From Niastella koreensis GR20-10 (GTDB lineage Bacteria > Bacteroidota > Bacteroidia > Chitinophagales > Chitinophagaceae): DNA of 64,000 bases. The notes below the pieces were generated by a model. The model saw nothing but the letters and a program-made list of their open reading frames with translations, did no database searches and was not told where the DNA came from. The translations under genes and the position numbers were made by a program. Shown here piece after piece: positions 12,187 through 21,317 of this stretch. Location of the stretch: positions 3,038,001 to 3,102,000 of the forward strand of contig NC_016609.1 of assembly GCF_000246855.1 (NCBI RefSeq), given 5' to 3'. The number at the start of each line of letters is the position of its first letter. Within the stretch, counting starts at the first letter, position 1.

Positions 12187-13635
12187 ATGAAAAAAATAAC
12201 TGTTTTTGTTTCGATGGTATTTATTATAGCGGCCTGTAAGAAAAAAGAGGTAATCAACTTATATGAACCACGGGCCTGCTTTTGGTTACAAAATTCTCAA
12301 TCTTTTTTGGCTACTCAGTACCAGGATTCAGGTTCTGCTACCTATATAGATTCCAATTTTTACTTTACCGCCTGTTATGATTCTACAGGCGCTTATGTAT
12401 ATGATTGGAATTTTGGCGATGGAACAACTTCTGCGGAAAGAAACCCGGTTCATAAATACAGCAAACGCGGAAAATACCAGGTTACGCTCACGGTTGCCAA
12501 TGACAGCAAGGTTTCTCATACTGCACAAAAGAATGTATGGGTGGCGTTGGGCGAAAAGTATATTACTTTCAATAACACCATCGATGTATATCCCCTGGCA
12601 GTAGAAGAAACTGTGAATAATGAATTTGTGTTGCTGGGCGCCAGTGGAAATAATGCGTCATTTTATTTAATGCGTTTTGACAGCCTGTTAAATCAGCAAA
12701 GTATGAAAACCTTTCCGGCGGGTTATCGTTTCAGATCGATGCAGGCGGTAACCGATGGTAATTATATTGTCACCGGAACAACCCAGGGGGCAGGCAAAAC
12801 AAATGAGCTGATAAAAATAAAGGCCGATGGTACGGTGCTTTGGAATAAAAACCTTTCCAGTGACGTGGATTATACCAATGCGGCACAAACCCCTGATGGT
12901 GGTTATGTAGTTGTTGGTTCAAAAACCATTAATGTGCCGAATGTTTATGGCCTTACTACTAATGTAACAGTTGTTGATAAAACCGATAACAACGGTAACC
13001 AGCAATGGGAAAAGATCTTTGATGGTGAGTTAATGATAAAAACCAGCGATGCGGCTATTGAGCAGGATGGAATTGTAATGGCGGGCGTTGTAAAAAGGTA
13101 TAACTACAGTTTATGCTCAACCTGCGATTCGCTCAGACTGACCAAATTGGATTATTCAGGCAATACGGTTTGGAAAAACACCATACTCTGGGCGCTTAAT
13201 ACCTACGATTTTGCGGGCACGCATACGACCAAACTTACCAATGGTAATTATGCGGTATATAATGATACCACACAGGCAGTTTATTACTTTACAGCCGATG
13301 GTCAGTTTGTTGATCGCATATTTGCTGAAAACAGGATCATAAATCTGGTCAACAGTGCCGATGGAAAGCTGTTTACCTTACTGGATCCGGGGAACTATTT
13401 AGGCGTATCCAAACTGGGGATCGATGGAAAAGAGCAATGGTTGAATTCCATTACAGGAGGAAAGCCATTAAATGGAAATTTGCAGAGCGTTTTCAGTAAG
13501 CCTGTCACCATTCGCCGGTTACGAAATGGCAGTCTGCTTGTTGTGGGCAAATGGAACGTGTACAACACATCGGGCTTCGGTACTCATGCCGAAATATTAT
13601 TACTGCAGCTGAATGAAAATGGGAAGCCGATATAG
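12187..13635 (+). CDS. PKD-domain lipoprotein (cassette 1, gene B)
   Basis: 482 residues, function unknown. Lipoprotein signal ending VFIIAAC (Cys17). A single PKD domain covers about residues 55-120, with the hallmark WNFGDGTTS and the HKYSKRGKYQVTLTV strand. The C-terminal two thirds consist of repeats of the type LIKIKADGTVLWNKNL / TPDGGYVVVGS, as in delta-60/PQQ-like propellers. A Cys pair in CSTCDS is kept in the paralogue (CSSCDS at 33178-34635), as are YIDSxFYF and MKTxPxGYR. It starts 5 bp after gene A, so the two are translated from one transcript and probably act together on the surface. It is convergent with the efflux operon, whose last gene ends 4 bp away. Confidence 0.8.
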   Translation: MKKITVFVSMVFIIAACKKKEVINLYEPRACFWLQNSQSFLATQYQDSGSATYIDSNFYFTACYDSTGAYVYDWNFGDGTTSAERNPVHKYSKRGKYQVTLTVANDSKVSHTAQKNVWVALGEKYITFNNTIDVYPLAVEETVNNEFVLLGASGNNASFYLMRFDSLLNQQSMKTFPAGYRFRSMQAVTDGNYIVTGTTQGAGKTNELIKIKADGTVLWNKNLSSDVDYTNAAQTPDGGYVVVGSKTINVPNVYGLTTNVTVVDKTDNNGNQQWEKIFDGELMIKTSDAAIEQDGIVMAGVVKRYNYSLCSTCDSLRLTKLDYSGNTVWKNTILWALNTYDFAGTHTTKLTNGNYAVYNDTTQAVYYFTADGQFVDRIFAENRIINLVNSADGKLFTLLDPGNYLGVSKLGIDGKEQWLNSITGGKPLNGNLQSVFSKPVTIRRLRNGSLLVVGKWNVYNTSGFGTHAEILLLQLNENGKPI

Positions 13636-13639
13636 GGTA

Positions 13640-16600
13640 TTACACTTCATCATGATGTTTGAACGTGTTGCGATAAAAGAACCAATAAATTATCGGAAAT
13701 ATCAACAGAGTCAGAATAGTGGCGGTGATGAGTCCGCCAATGATGACTATTGCCAAAGGTTTTTGTGATTCTGAACCAATACCTGTAGACAGGGCCGCGG
13801 GTAACAGCCCCAATGCTGCCATCGTTGCTGTCATTACTACAGGTCTGGTTCTTACCCGCACCCCTTCAATGATAGCCCGTCCCAATGACAATTTTTGTTT
13901 TAGTTTTCTATTAAATTCAGAAATTAAAATAACCCCATTTTGAACGCAGATACCGAACAATGCGATAAACCCAACACCGGCAGAAATACCAAAGTTAATT
14001 CCTGTTATATGCAGTGCCAGAATGCCGCCTATTAAAGCAAATGGAACATTTACCAAAACCAACCCGGCCTCTTTTACATTCCCAAACATGATAAACAACA
14101 GCAAAAAAATAGTTACTAAACTAATTGGAACTACCTGGCTTAACCGTTTTGTAGCGCGCACCTGGTTTTCAAATTCACCGGCCCAGCCTATACTATATCC
14201 TTCCGGCAATTTAACATGTTTATTTACCTTACTCTGTGCTTCCATAATCGTACTTCCCAGGTCTCTTTCCCTTACAGTGAATTTGACGCCAATAAAGCGT
14301 TTTGTGTTATCCCTGTAAATAAATGCAGGTCCGGTTATTTTCTGTATTGTTCCAATTTCTTTGAGCTGAATTTTTTCACCCCGTAAAGTGGGCACCATCA
14401 AATTGGCAATATCCTGCTCGTCTTTTCGGTAATCTTTCTGATAACGGATCCGGATATCAAATTTCCTTTCCCCTTCAAACTTTACCGTTGCAGTTTTTCC
14501 GCCAATAGCCATTTCAATAACAGCCTGCGCATCCGCCTTATTTACTCCATAAATGGCCATTTTCTGTTCGTCCAGGTCAACACTGATTTCCGGTTGCCCG
14601 ATATTCCTTAAAACGCCTACGTCTTTTATGCCCGGTACGGTTTGTATTTGTGCAACTATCTGATTAGCGAGCCTGTCGAGCATGTTCAAATCATCTCCAA
14701 ATATTTTAACTGCATTGTTGGCATTCATGCCAGCCACTGCTTCTGCTACATTATCAATGATCGGCTGGGAATAATTATAAATAATTCCCTGATAATTCCT
14801 TAACCTATTATCCATTTCTTCCACCAGGTCATCCATCGATAACTTTCGTTTCCATTCTTCTTTTGGCTTTAAATTTACCTGCATCTGTACATAGTAAAAA
14901 CCACTCGGGTCTGTTCCATCGTTGGAACGGCCTGTTTGGGATAAAACACCATTTACTTCAGGAAAGGTCATTAATTCTTTACGCAATGTACTTACCATCT
15001 TTACCGTTTCATTCAGAGAGCTGCTCATTGGCATTTTGGCTTCTACCCATAAAGCCCCTTCGTTCAATTGAGGCAAAAACTCTGTTCCCATCCATTTAAA
15101 AGAAAATAAGGTGCCTGCCAACAGGCCGAAGGCCAGTAAAAGGCTGGTACTTTTATGATGAAAGGTCCAGTGAAAACATTTATCAACTCCTTTGTTGATA
15201 AAGGAAACCACTACATTGTTCTTTTCTCTTACATTATGTTTTAATAAAATAGAACAAAGAACAGGAACTAACGTTAAGGTAAAAAGCAACGCGCCCAGCA
15301 AGGCAAATCCTAATGTCCATGCAAGCGGGGAAAACATTTTACCCTCTACTTTCTCAAATGAAAAGATCGGCAGCAATGCTGTAATGATAATTAACTTGGA
15401 AAAGAACACCGCCTTCCCCATCTCTGTTCCCGCTTTCCTGATTAATCCAAATTTTGCCAGTTTATTAAATCGTTCCATCCCGGTTTGATGCGCCAGGTGG
15501 TCAAGGGCAACAAATAATCCCTCCACCATTACCACGGCGCCATCGATAATGATCCCAAAATCCACTGCGCCCAATGAAAGCAGGTTAGCGCTCATGCCTT
15601 TTAATTTTAAACACAAAAAAGCAAACAGCAGGGCCAGGGGAATAATTATGGAAACAATTACTGTTGTACGCCAATCGGCCATGAATATAAATACGATTAC
15701 CGTTACCAGGATGATCCCTTCCACCAGGTTATGCATTACGGTATGGGTACAGTAACTCATCAGGTTGTCGCGGTCATAAAACGTAACCATCTTTACGTCG
15801 GCCGGCAGTACTTTTGTATTCAGTTCGTCTATTTTTTGTTTCAGCCGCTGTAACACTTCACCCGGATTCTCGCCTTTTCGCATTACTACAATTCCCTCTA
15901 CCGCGTCATCGTTATTGTTCAGGCCCACCTGTCCTACGCGCGGGGCGCTTGATTCAGTAACCGAAGCTACATTCTTTACGAGTACGGGATTGCCATGTTC
16001 ATTATCCACTATCGTATTCTCAATATCTTCTATAGTGGTAAGCAGCCCCAGCCCCCTGACCACATAAGCCTGTCCATTCTTTTCGATTACATCTCCCCCA
16101 ACGTTCAGGTTACTTTTAGATACCCGTTCAAATACCTGTAATGGGGTCAGGTCAAATTTTTGCAGTTTTACCGGGTCGGCACTTATTTCATAAATCTTTT
16201 GCTGACCGCCAAAGGCCACCAGGTCAGCAATGCCGGGAACAGATCGGAGCTGACGGTCAATTACCCAGTTTTGTATCGTCAACAAATCACGGGTATCCCT
16301 TTTATCACTTTGTAATGTATAACGAAAAACCTCCCCGGTAGGTCCATAGGGAGGTTGTACATCAGGCTCCACTTCTTCCGGCAATTGCACATTCCGCAAC
16401 TGGTTATTGACCTGCTGGCGGGCGAAAAAATCTTCCACATCATCTTCAAAAATGATCTTGATAACAGAAAGGCCAAACATGGTGATGGAACGTACATTCG
16501 TTTTTCGTTGCACGCTGTTCATGGCGATCTCTATGGGAGTGGTTACGAATCTTTCCACCTCTTCGGCACTACGTCCATTCCATTCTGTAACTATTATAAT

Positions 16601-16747
16601 CTGCGTATTGGTAACATCGGGAAATGCTTCGATGGGGATTTTTAGAAAACTGTATATGCCGGCTATTATAATAATGCCTACCCAAAAAAAAGTGAAAAAC
16701 CTGTTCTTGATCGAAAATCCTATTATATTCTTGATGAATTTGTTCAT
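13640..16747 (-). CDS. czcA: Heavy-metal efflux RND transporter, CzcA/CusA family
   Basis: 1035-residue inner-membrane pump of the HME-RND family driven by proton entry. The N-terminus has a membrane helix and AFPDVTNTQI, normal for CzcA proteins. The TM4 signature VDFGIIIDGAVVMVEG has the DFG...DG...E pattern of divalent-cation (Zn/Co/Cd/Ni) pumps rather than the pattern of monovalent Cu/Ag CusA pumps. Two porter domain pairs and 12 membrane segments fit the length. It is the third gene of a leftward TolC-adaptor-pump operon (47 bp after the adaptor). Specificity is inferred from the motif alone. Confidence 0.92.
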   Translation of the reverse strand: MNKFIKNIIGFSIKNRFFTFFWVGIIIIAGIYSFLKIPIEAFPDVTNTQIIIVTEWNGRSAEEVERFVTTPIEIAMNSVQRKTNVRSITMFGLSVIKIIFEDDVEDFFARQQVNNQLRNVQLPEEVEPDVQPPYGPTGEVFRYTLQSDKRDTRDLLTIQNWVIDRQLRSVPGIADLVAFGGQQKIYEISADPVKLQKFDLTPLQVFERVSKSNLNVGGDVIEKNGQAYVVRGLGLLTTIEDIENTIVDNEHGNPVLVKNVASVTESSAPRVGQVGLNNNDDAVEGIVVMRKGENPGEVLQRLKQKIDELNTKVLPADVKMVTFYDRDNLMSYCTHTVMHNLVEGIILVTVIVFIFMADWRTTVIVSIIIPLALLFAFLCLKLKGMSANLLSLGAVDFGIIIDGAVVMVEGLFVALDHLAHQTGMERFNKLAKFGLIRKAGTEMGKAVFFSKLIIITALLPIFSFEKVEGKMFSPLAWTLGFALLGALLFTLTLVPVLCSILLKHNVREKNNVVVSFINKGVDKCFHWTFHHKSTSLLLAFGLLAGTLFSFKWMGTEFLPQLNEGALWVEAKMPMSSSLNETVKMVSTLRKELMTFPEVNGVLSQTGRSNDGTDPSGFYYVQMQVNLKPKEEWKRKLSMDDLVEEMDNRLRNYQGIIYNYSQPIIDNVAEAVAGMNANNAVKIFGDDLNMLDRLANQIVAQIQTVPGIKDVGVLRNIGQPEISVDLDEQKMAIYGVNKADAQAVIEMAIGGKTATVKFEGERKFDIRIRYQKDYRKDEQDIANLMVPTLRGEKIQLKEIGTIQKITGPAFIYRDNTKRFIGVKFTVRERDLGSTIMEAQSKVNKHVKLPEGYSIGWAGEFENQVRATKRLSQVVPISLVTIFLLLFIMFGNVKEAGLVLVNVPFALIGGILALHITGINFGISAGVGFIALFGICVQNGVILISEFNRKLKQKLSLGRAIIEGVRVRTRPVVMTATMAALGLLPAALSTGIGSESQKPLAIVIIGGLITATILTLLIFPIIYWFFYRNTFKHHDEV

Positions 16748-16794
16748 GCTCAGTTTTTTAGAACCATTCTTTCAGGTAATAGGTGATTGTAATG

Positions 16795-17874
16795 TTAATC
16801 ATTCAACGCATCATAGATCAACAGCTGGTTTTGACAAACTACTGTTTCCCCCTCCTGTAGCCCATCCAAAATATAAGCATCGTCACCTGACTGGCGGTAA
16901 ACGTCTATTGCCCTCGTCTCTATATGACTGCGGTCTTTATACACCATTACCCAGTTTTTGCTTTTGTCGAATATTATTGAAGAGGATGGGATCGTGATAA
17001 GTTTTCTTTTCTCGTTGTAACGCAACGATACAGTTGCACTCATTTCCGGTTTCAGGGCCAGGTCGGTATTAGGGATCCGGATGCGTACTTTCATGGCTTT
17101 TGTATCGGGATCGAGAATATTAAAGATGCGATCTACTTTGCCGGTAAATACCCTGTCGGGGTAACTGATGGTTTTAATGGAAGCATCCATTCCCTGCGAT
17201 ATTAATCCGATATCAGATTCGTTCACATTTGCCAGTACCCATACCTCATCAATTTGTGCAATAGAGAATAGATTGTTTACATTATTACTGTTTAACAGTA
17301 CATTTTGCGTGACATTTTTTTCAATAATAAATCCACTGATAGGCGCAGTGACATTATACAAATCCCCCTGCTTCAAATTATAAATACCATACACTTCATT
17401 GATGCGGTGTAAAGCGCCTTTGGCCTTTTCCAGTTCCTTTTCTGCGGCTACCAGGTCTTTTTCAGAGTTTAATTTACCTGCAAACAAGTCTTTGGCCACC
17501 TGCAGATTTTTTTCGGCGATCGCTACGTCATTAACAGCATCAAGACGTTCCTTTTCGTAGCCGGCCACTTCCCCACTTCTGATAACCGCCAGTACCTGGT
17601 TCTGTTTCACGTAATCTCCCAGTTCTACATTTACTTTAATAACATTGCCGCCTACTATTGGAAATACCTGTGACAGTTTACTGTTGTCAGCAGTGATTTT
17701 TCCGTATAACCTCAATTCATTTTTTACATCATCCAATGTTGCTTTGGTAAACTTTGTTTTTGCTAACATGGTATCGGTCAGGACAAATGTATCAGCTGAA
17801 CTATCTAAAGTTTTTTTATTTCGACAACTATCTAAAAAAAGATGCATGATAACACAAAGCAAAATAAGTCTCAT
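16795..17874 (-). CDS. czcB: Efflux RND periplasmic adaptor, CzcB/CusB family lipoprotein
   Basis: About 359 residues from the Met at 17872-17874; an in-frame upstream Met at 17904 would overlap the preceding gene and precede the signal sequence, so it is rejected. The signal ends in HLFLDSC, a lipobox. The barrel-sandwich (biotinyl-lipoyl-like) halves are visible as VFPIVGGNVIKVNVELGDYV and YNVTAPISGFIIEKNV, flanking an alpha-hairpin (about residues 125-175). A beta-barrel and membrane-proximal domain follow. It links the inner-membrane pump to the TolC-type channel. It starts 10 bp after the upstream gene and belongs to the same operon. Confidence 0.9.
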   Translation of the reverse strand: MRLILLCVIMHLFLDSCRNKKTLDSSADTFVLTDTMLAKTKFTKATLDDVKNELRLYGKITADNSKLSQVFPIVGGNVIKVNVELGDYVKQNQVLAVIRSGEVAGYEKERLDAVNDVAIAEKNLQVAKDLFAGKLNSEKDLVAAEKELEKAKGALHRINEVYGIYNLKQGDLYNVTAPISGFIIEKNVTQNVLLNSNNVNNLFSIAQIDEVWVLANVNESDIGLISQGMDASIKTISYPDRVFTGKVDRIFNILDPDTKAMKVRIRIPNTDLALKPEMSATVSLRYNEKRKLITIPSSSIIFDKSKNWVMVYKDRSHIETRAIDVYRQSGDDAYILDGLQEGETVVCQNQLLIYDALND

Positions 17875-17884
17875 ATAAATCAGT

Positions 17885-19138
17885 TTAATATAAGGGATAT
17901 GCAATCGTGTAATTAATAGCTTCAGCCGATAATGCCAGTTGTTTACGGATGCGATTTACTTCTGCAACACTTTCGTTATAGGACTCGAAAAAGTCAACAA
18001 ACTCTATTATGCTGATATTCCGTTTAAGAAAATTGACCGTCATGCCGTTGTATACATCCGTAAAGTCGGTATTGTAAATTTGCCTGGTTTTCTGAAATTC
18101 CTGGATGCTGCGTTGCATGTTATACCAGGCCTCATTTACCTCGCTTTCGATCGCTGTTTGTTGAACCTGCTGATTAACTGCACTCAGTTTGGTTTGTGTT
18201 TCGGCAAAACGGATATTACCCTGGTTACGATTCCATAACGGCAAAGGAACGCCAACAGTAAGCATAAACTGATGTAGAAATGCATTGCCCCGCTGATCGT
18301 AGGAAGTTCCCAGCAGCAGATCAGGCACCGCCAGGCTTTTCTGATATTGAACATTTAAACCGGCGATGGTTTTGTTGATTTCCGTGAGGTGATAATCCGC
18401 CCTGTGTTGCAGGGCCATCTGTTGAAGTGAATCCAGGATTGTCAATTGCTCATACCTGTCCCAAACCAGGTCATCCAATTGAGGTATAATGAAATTTTTA
18501 GCCTGCAAAAGCAATTGCAGATCCTTTTGCTCCCGCTGAATAGATTGAAGAAGATCGGTTTTGTCGTTATTTAATTTAATATAAACCGATTTTAGCCTTA
18601 CCACCTCTTTTAACGGGATGTTTCCCTTTTTTGTCTGTTCTTCATACGAACTAACAATGGTTTCCAGCTGCTGAAGCTGAAGATTATACTTCTTTAAGGT
18701 AAGCAGATCAAAATATACAGAAAACAGATTATTATGGAGCTGATATTTAAGATTTCTTAATAGATCTTCTAATTCCAATTCGGCCAGCCGGGTGTTTTGC
18801 CGGGCTAACTCAACCTGTTTTTTTCGTTTGCCACCCAACAGGATCAATTGGTCAAATTCAAATGCCTTTTCCCCTGCCTCACCCACATAGAATAGCTTTT
18901 TATTATCTGCATCCCAAATATTCAAACCAGCTGTAAACTGCGGATTGGGATATAAACCTGCCTGGATTTCCAGCGTTTTTTGCGCGTTTATATTAAACTG
19001 CCCCGCAATCAATAACAGGTTTTTTTCAAGAAATAACTTATCGGCTTTATCTAATGTTAGTGAAAGACTGTCTTGTGCATTTAGCAATAATGTAGTTAGT
19101 ACGAAAAGTGCCGTAAGAATCGCTTTACAATATTTCAT
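17885..19138 (-). CDS. czcC: TolC-family outer-membrane efflux channel (CzcC-like)
   Basis: 417 residues: signal peptide (MKYCKAILTALFVLTTLLLNA) then the two long-helix repeats of outer-membrane efflux proteins, with coiled-coil stretches (LAELELEDLLRNLKYQL; NNDKTDLLQSIQREQKDL) and VGVPLPLWNRNQGNI, a common motif of CzcC-type channels between the repeats. First gene of the operon and therefore next to the 0.9-kb regulatory region with hairpins and the phased A-tract array. It completes a tripartite heavy-metal efflux system with the adaptor and pump downstream. No dedicated metal sensor is encoded nearby. Confidence 0.9.
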   Translation of the reverse strand: MKYCKAILTALFVLTTLLLNAQDSLSLTLDKADKLFLEKNLLLIAGQFNINAQKTLEIQAGLYPNPQFTAGLNIWDADNKKLFYVGEAGEKAFEFDQLILLGGKRKKQVELARQNTRLAELELEDLLRNLKYQLHNNLFSVYFDLLTLKKYNLQLQQLETIVSSYEEQTKKGNIPLKEVVRLKSVYIKLNNDKTDLLQSIQREQKDLQLLLQAKNFIIPQLDDLVWDRYEQLTILDSLQQMALQHRADYHLTEINKTIAGLNVQYQKSLAVPDLLLGTSYDQRGNAFLHQFMLTVGVPLPLWNRNQGNIRFAETQTKLSAVNQQVQQTAIESEVNEAWYNMQRSIQEFQKTRQIYNTDFTDVYNGMTVNFLKRNISIIEFVDFFESYNESVAEVNRIRKQLALSAEAINYTIAYPLY

Positions 19139-19172
19139 GCGCCCGTTCTTTAACGTGAGAATTAAAATAGAC

Positions 19173-19198
19173 AGCCCCCCCTTCCAATTCAGGGGGCT
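19173..19198 (-). terminator. GC-rich hairpin just upstream of czcC
   Basis: AGCCCCC (19173-19179) pairs with GGGGGCT (19192-19198). Read leftward it is followed by a short U-containing stretch (GTCTATTTT), so it resembles a terminator or attenuator located 35 bp before the czcC start. It may terminate a short leader transcript or end read-through from the right. No alternative antiterminator pairing was identified. Confidence 0.35.
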
Positions 19199-19277
19199 AA
19201 TTATGTGACGGAAAACTGCAGAGAGAAGATAATTAAAAAATGGAGGGTAAAAAAATGCATTTTGAACCAGCCCAGGG

Positions 19278-19296
19278 AAACCGGTATAGCCGGTTT
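19278..19296. repeat. Perfect inverted repeat upstream of the efflux operon
   Basis: AAACCGG (19278-19284), 5-base spacer, CCGGTTT (19290-19296). A symmetric 7+5+7 site of this size could be an operator for a dimeric regulator of czcCBA or an RNA hairpin in its leader. No regulator gene is adjacent, so the assignment is open. Confidence 0.4.
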
Positions 19297-19641
19297 GGGG
19301 CCTACTGGATCCCCCATAGAAGCAGGTTCAGCCTTCATCGCCCCCGCAATTGCCGGTAATGGCGCATGTAAATGGACGTTTATTTGCATCCGGCGGGTTT
19401 GTAGCAACATGTTCCGTTCATAAAGCAACATATTGCTGCTTTAAGTATAATAAGACCTGTGTAAAGTGATTTTCCCGGTCTTTAAGTGAAAGGTCAGGCA
19501 AATGAATGAATCTGCGCTATAAAAAAGTTAGTTATTTATAATTACAAGTGAACTTTTAGTGGAATCAATGGAGTTACAATAATAATTGTGCAGCAAGGGG
19601 AATAAAAATATTTTTCGACCGTCAGGTAATGAACTCCAACC

Positions 19642-19957
19642 AAAAAGTAATTATCTTTTACTGAAATAATGTTACTTGTGATAAAGAAAAATTATCTCCG
19701 GTGAAAAAGTAAGTATCGGCCCCCAAAAAGTAATTATCTCCCAGGAAAAAGTAAGCATCGTCCCAAAAAAATAATTATCTCCGGGTAAAAAGTAAGTATC
19801 GCCACCAAAAAATAATTATCTCCGGATAAAAAGTAAGTATCAGCCCCCAAAAAGTAATTATCTCCCGGCAAAAAGTAAGTATCGCCCTCAAAAAGTAATT
19901 ATCTCCGGGTAAAAAGTAAGTATCGCCCTCAAAAAGTAAATATCTCCCGGTGAAAAG
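19642..19957. repeat. Tandem array of A-tracts phased at about 21 bp (curved-DNA-like satellite)
   Basis: Two alternating half-units, AAAAAGTAATTATCTCC and AAAAAGTAAGTATCGCC, are repeated to make a roughly 41-bp higher-order unit. A-runs start at 19704, 19725, 19746, 19765, 19787, 19807, 19828, 19849, 19870, 19890, 19911, 19931 and 19953, a mean of 20.75 bp, i.e. two helical turns; weaker members lie at 19642 and 19687. Evenly phased A-tracts are the classical design of intrinsically bent DNA. The array lies between the 3' end of the membrane regulator gene and the efflux operon. It is not a CRISPR array: there are no unique spacers. Confidence 0.85.
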
Positions 19958-20066
19958 CATGACCTTAATAACAGATCGCCTAAATACGATCCGGTTTCTG
20001 GTTTGACGTTAGTTGAATATGTGGATGACAATCGTAACCGGCCCCGAGGACAGGAAACAATATACA

Positions 20067-21056
20067 CTAACTGTTGAATATTCCGGGTATTTCGAGCTTG
20101 TACCCCCTGCCATGAACATTCGTTATTCTCAGTTCCGGGTCATGGCTTAGTTTCTTTCGAAGTTTGGAGATAAACATGTCCAGGCTGCGGCCGGTGATAA
20201 CTCCTTCGTTGATCCAGATTTCCTGCATCAGTGTTTCCCGGGGGACCAGTTCCCCGAAACTTTTATTGAGCAATTCCAGCACCTTGTATTCTTTGGTGGT
20301 AAGGCTAATTACCTCACTTCCCAATAGTAAACGCTGATTCTCGGGATCGACTAAAAATTTTCCCAGCGCAGCCAATTCCGGAACCGACTTTTTTACTATA
20401 GAATTGTTTTGATTCTCCACTGGCCCCGGTGTTGCTTTTTTCCAAACACGCCCAGATAATAAGGCAACACACAACAGCAACAGTATGCCACCATATATTA
20501 CATTACTTAACAGGTTGCCGGAAGTGGTGGTTTTGAAGCCTGAAGGTGTTGGCTTGGTTTCCAATGGATCAACCTGGGCCGAATTAAAAGTAAATTCGAT
20601 CGTGTAACAACCTGGTGGCTGACTTCTGCGGCTGCAAGCAAGGATGTCTGGAAAGGTATTATTTAGCTGGAAGCCAAAGGCGATGTCGCCTGTGGTGCAA
20701 TCATGTACCGTAACGGTGTAACCGGAAGGGAACTGTGTTTTGGGAAGCAGGCTCTTTGTTAGCACAACGAGCGAATCGTGATTAAAAATAAATTCATGTT
20801 CGAATTTGAGCAGAAACGTACCTTCTTTAACTTCGGTAACCGGCAATACCCGTGAAGTGGAGTCGCCCGCCTGCAGCAGCAGCCGGTGCCCAATCTGACG
20901 GATAATGAGGTTTACCCGCTTCACCTGTAAGTCGCGATCGGAATGTTTTGTGAAAGACAAGGCAATAAAAAAAATAGCGGGCATTGCGATGGCAATGGCG
21001 GGGATCATCACCAACCGGTTACTGAAAAAGCCGGTAAAAGCTGAGTTTACACGCAT
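20067..21056 (-). CDS. Membrane-bound winged-helix regulator (ToxR-like topology)
   Basis: 329 residues. An N-terminal membrane helix (about 16-34), a periplasmic domain of about 150 residues with several Cys (HDCTTGD, LACSRRSQPPGC), a second membrane helix (GGILLLLCVALLSG, about 190-205), then a cytoplasmic OmpR/PhoB-type winged helix at the C-terminus (LTTKEYKVLELLNKSFGELV, MFISKLRKKL, ITNVHGRGYKLE). There is no receiver domain. The DNA-binding domain is therefore tethered to the membrane, as in ToxR/CadC, but at the opposite end of the chain. It probably senses a periplasmic signal directly. Its target is unknown; the downstream neighbour is the A-tract array and the efflux operon. Confidence 0.82.
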   Translation of the reverse strand: MRVNSAFTGFFSNRLVMIPAIAIAMPAIFFIALSFTKHSDRDLQVKRVNLIIRQIGHRLLLQAGDSTSRVLPVTEVKEGTFLLKFEHEFIFNHDSLVVLTKSLLPKTQFPSGYTVTVHDCTTGDIAFGFQLNNTFPDILACSRRSQPPGCYTIEFTFNSAQVDPLETKPTPSGFKTTTSGNLLSNVIYGGILLLLCVALLSGRVWKKATPGPVENQNNSIVKKSVPELAALGKFLVDPENQRLLLGSEVISLTTKEYKVLELLNKSFGELVPRETLMQEIWINEGVITGRSLDMFISKLRKKLSHDPELRITNVHGRGYKLEIPGIFNS

Positions 21057-21159
21057 TTACATTTCTTTTTACAAGTGTTTTTCATGAAAGGCCAGCGCAG
21101 ATGCGTACGTTTGAAGAGTGAAGCTAAAAAACTTTCGTTATACAAACCAAACCTTATAG

Positions 21160-21303
21160 GGCTACAGATATAAGGTACTCCCCGTTGGCGAAGGTGAGTT
21201 TGTGAACCCGGATGATGGAGCTTCATTGGTATTCGATACCAAAGACAGGAATGCCATAACAATGGTGCTTTTCGGAAGAGCAAAGTTCAGGAAGGTTATG
21301 TGA
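21160..21303 (+). pseudogene. C-terminal remnant of a secreted serine hydrolase (beta-lactamase-related)
   Basis: An open stretch of 47 codons before TGA at 21301-21303, preceded immediately by an in-frame TAG. It reads GYRYKVLPVGEGEFVNPDDG, then LVFDTKDRN and RAKFRKVM. This resembles the C-terminal beta-strand domain (DUF3471-like) of beta-lactamase-family serine hydrolases, which end in a similar F.RK motif. No catalytic part is present in the window, so this looks like the leftover tail of a deleted gene. The family assignment is from pattern memory only. Confidence 0.4.
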
Positions 21304-21317
21304 GAAATCTCTCTTAT

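Larger units (their letters stand above)
19139..20066. other. 928-bp non-coding region upstream of the metal-efflux operon
   Basis: No convincing gene. Short open frames on both strands at about 19200-19430 overlap each other and resemble no family I know. The part next to czcC holds a GC-rich hairpin (19173-19198) and a perfect 7-bp hairpin (19278-19296). The part next to the regulator gene holds the phased A-tract array (about 19642-19957). Between them (19300-19640) I see only AT-rich sequence. No metal-riboswitch fold was recognised. Length and structure suggest that efflux expression is controlled here. Confidence 0.6.

Noticed and set aside
19201-19431. Overlapping open frames on both strands upstream of czcC
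   Set aside because: Neither resembles a known protein, they overlap almost completely on opposite strands, and hairpins lie in the same segment.
19642-19957. CRISPR array
   Set aside because: Two alternating half-units are repeated without unique spacers, the period is about 21 bp and no cas genes are present.
19775-19960. Minus-strand 61-aa reading frame inside the A-tract array
   Set aside because: It is produced by the repeat itself (YFL/TF-rich low complexity) and the unit length is not a multiple of three.
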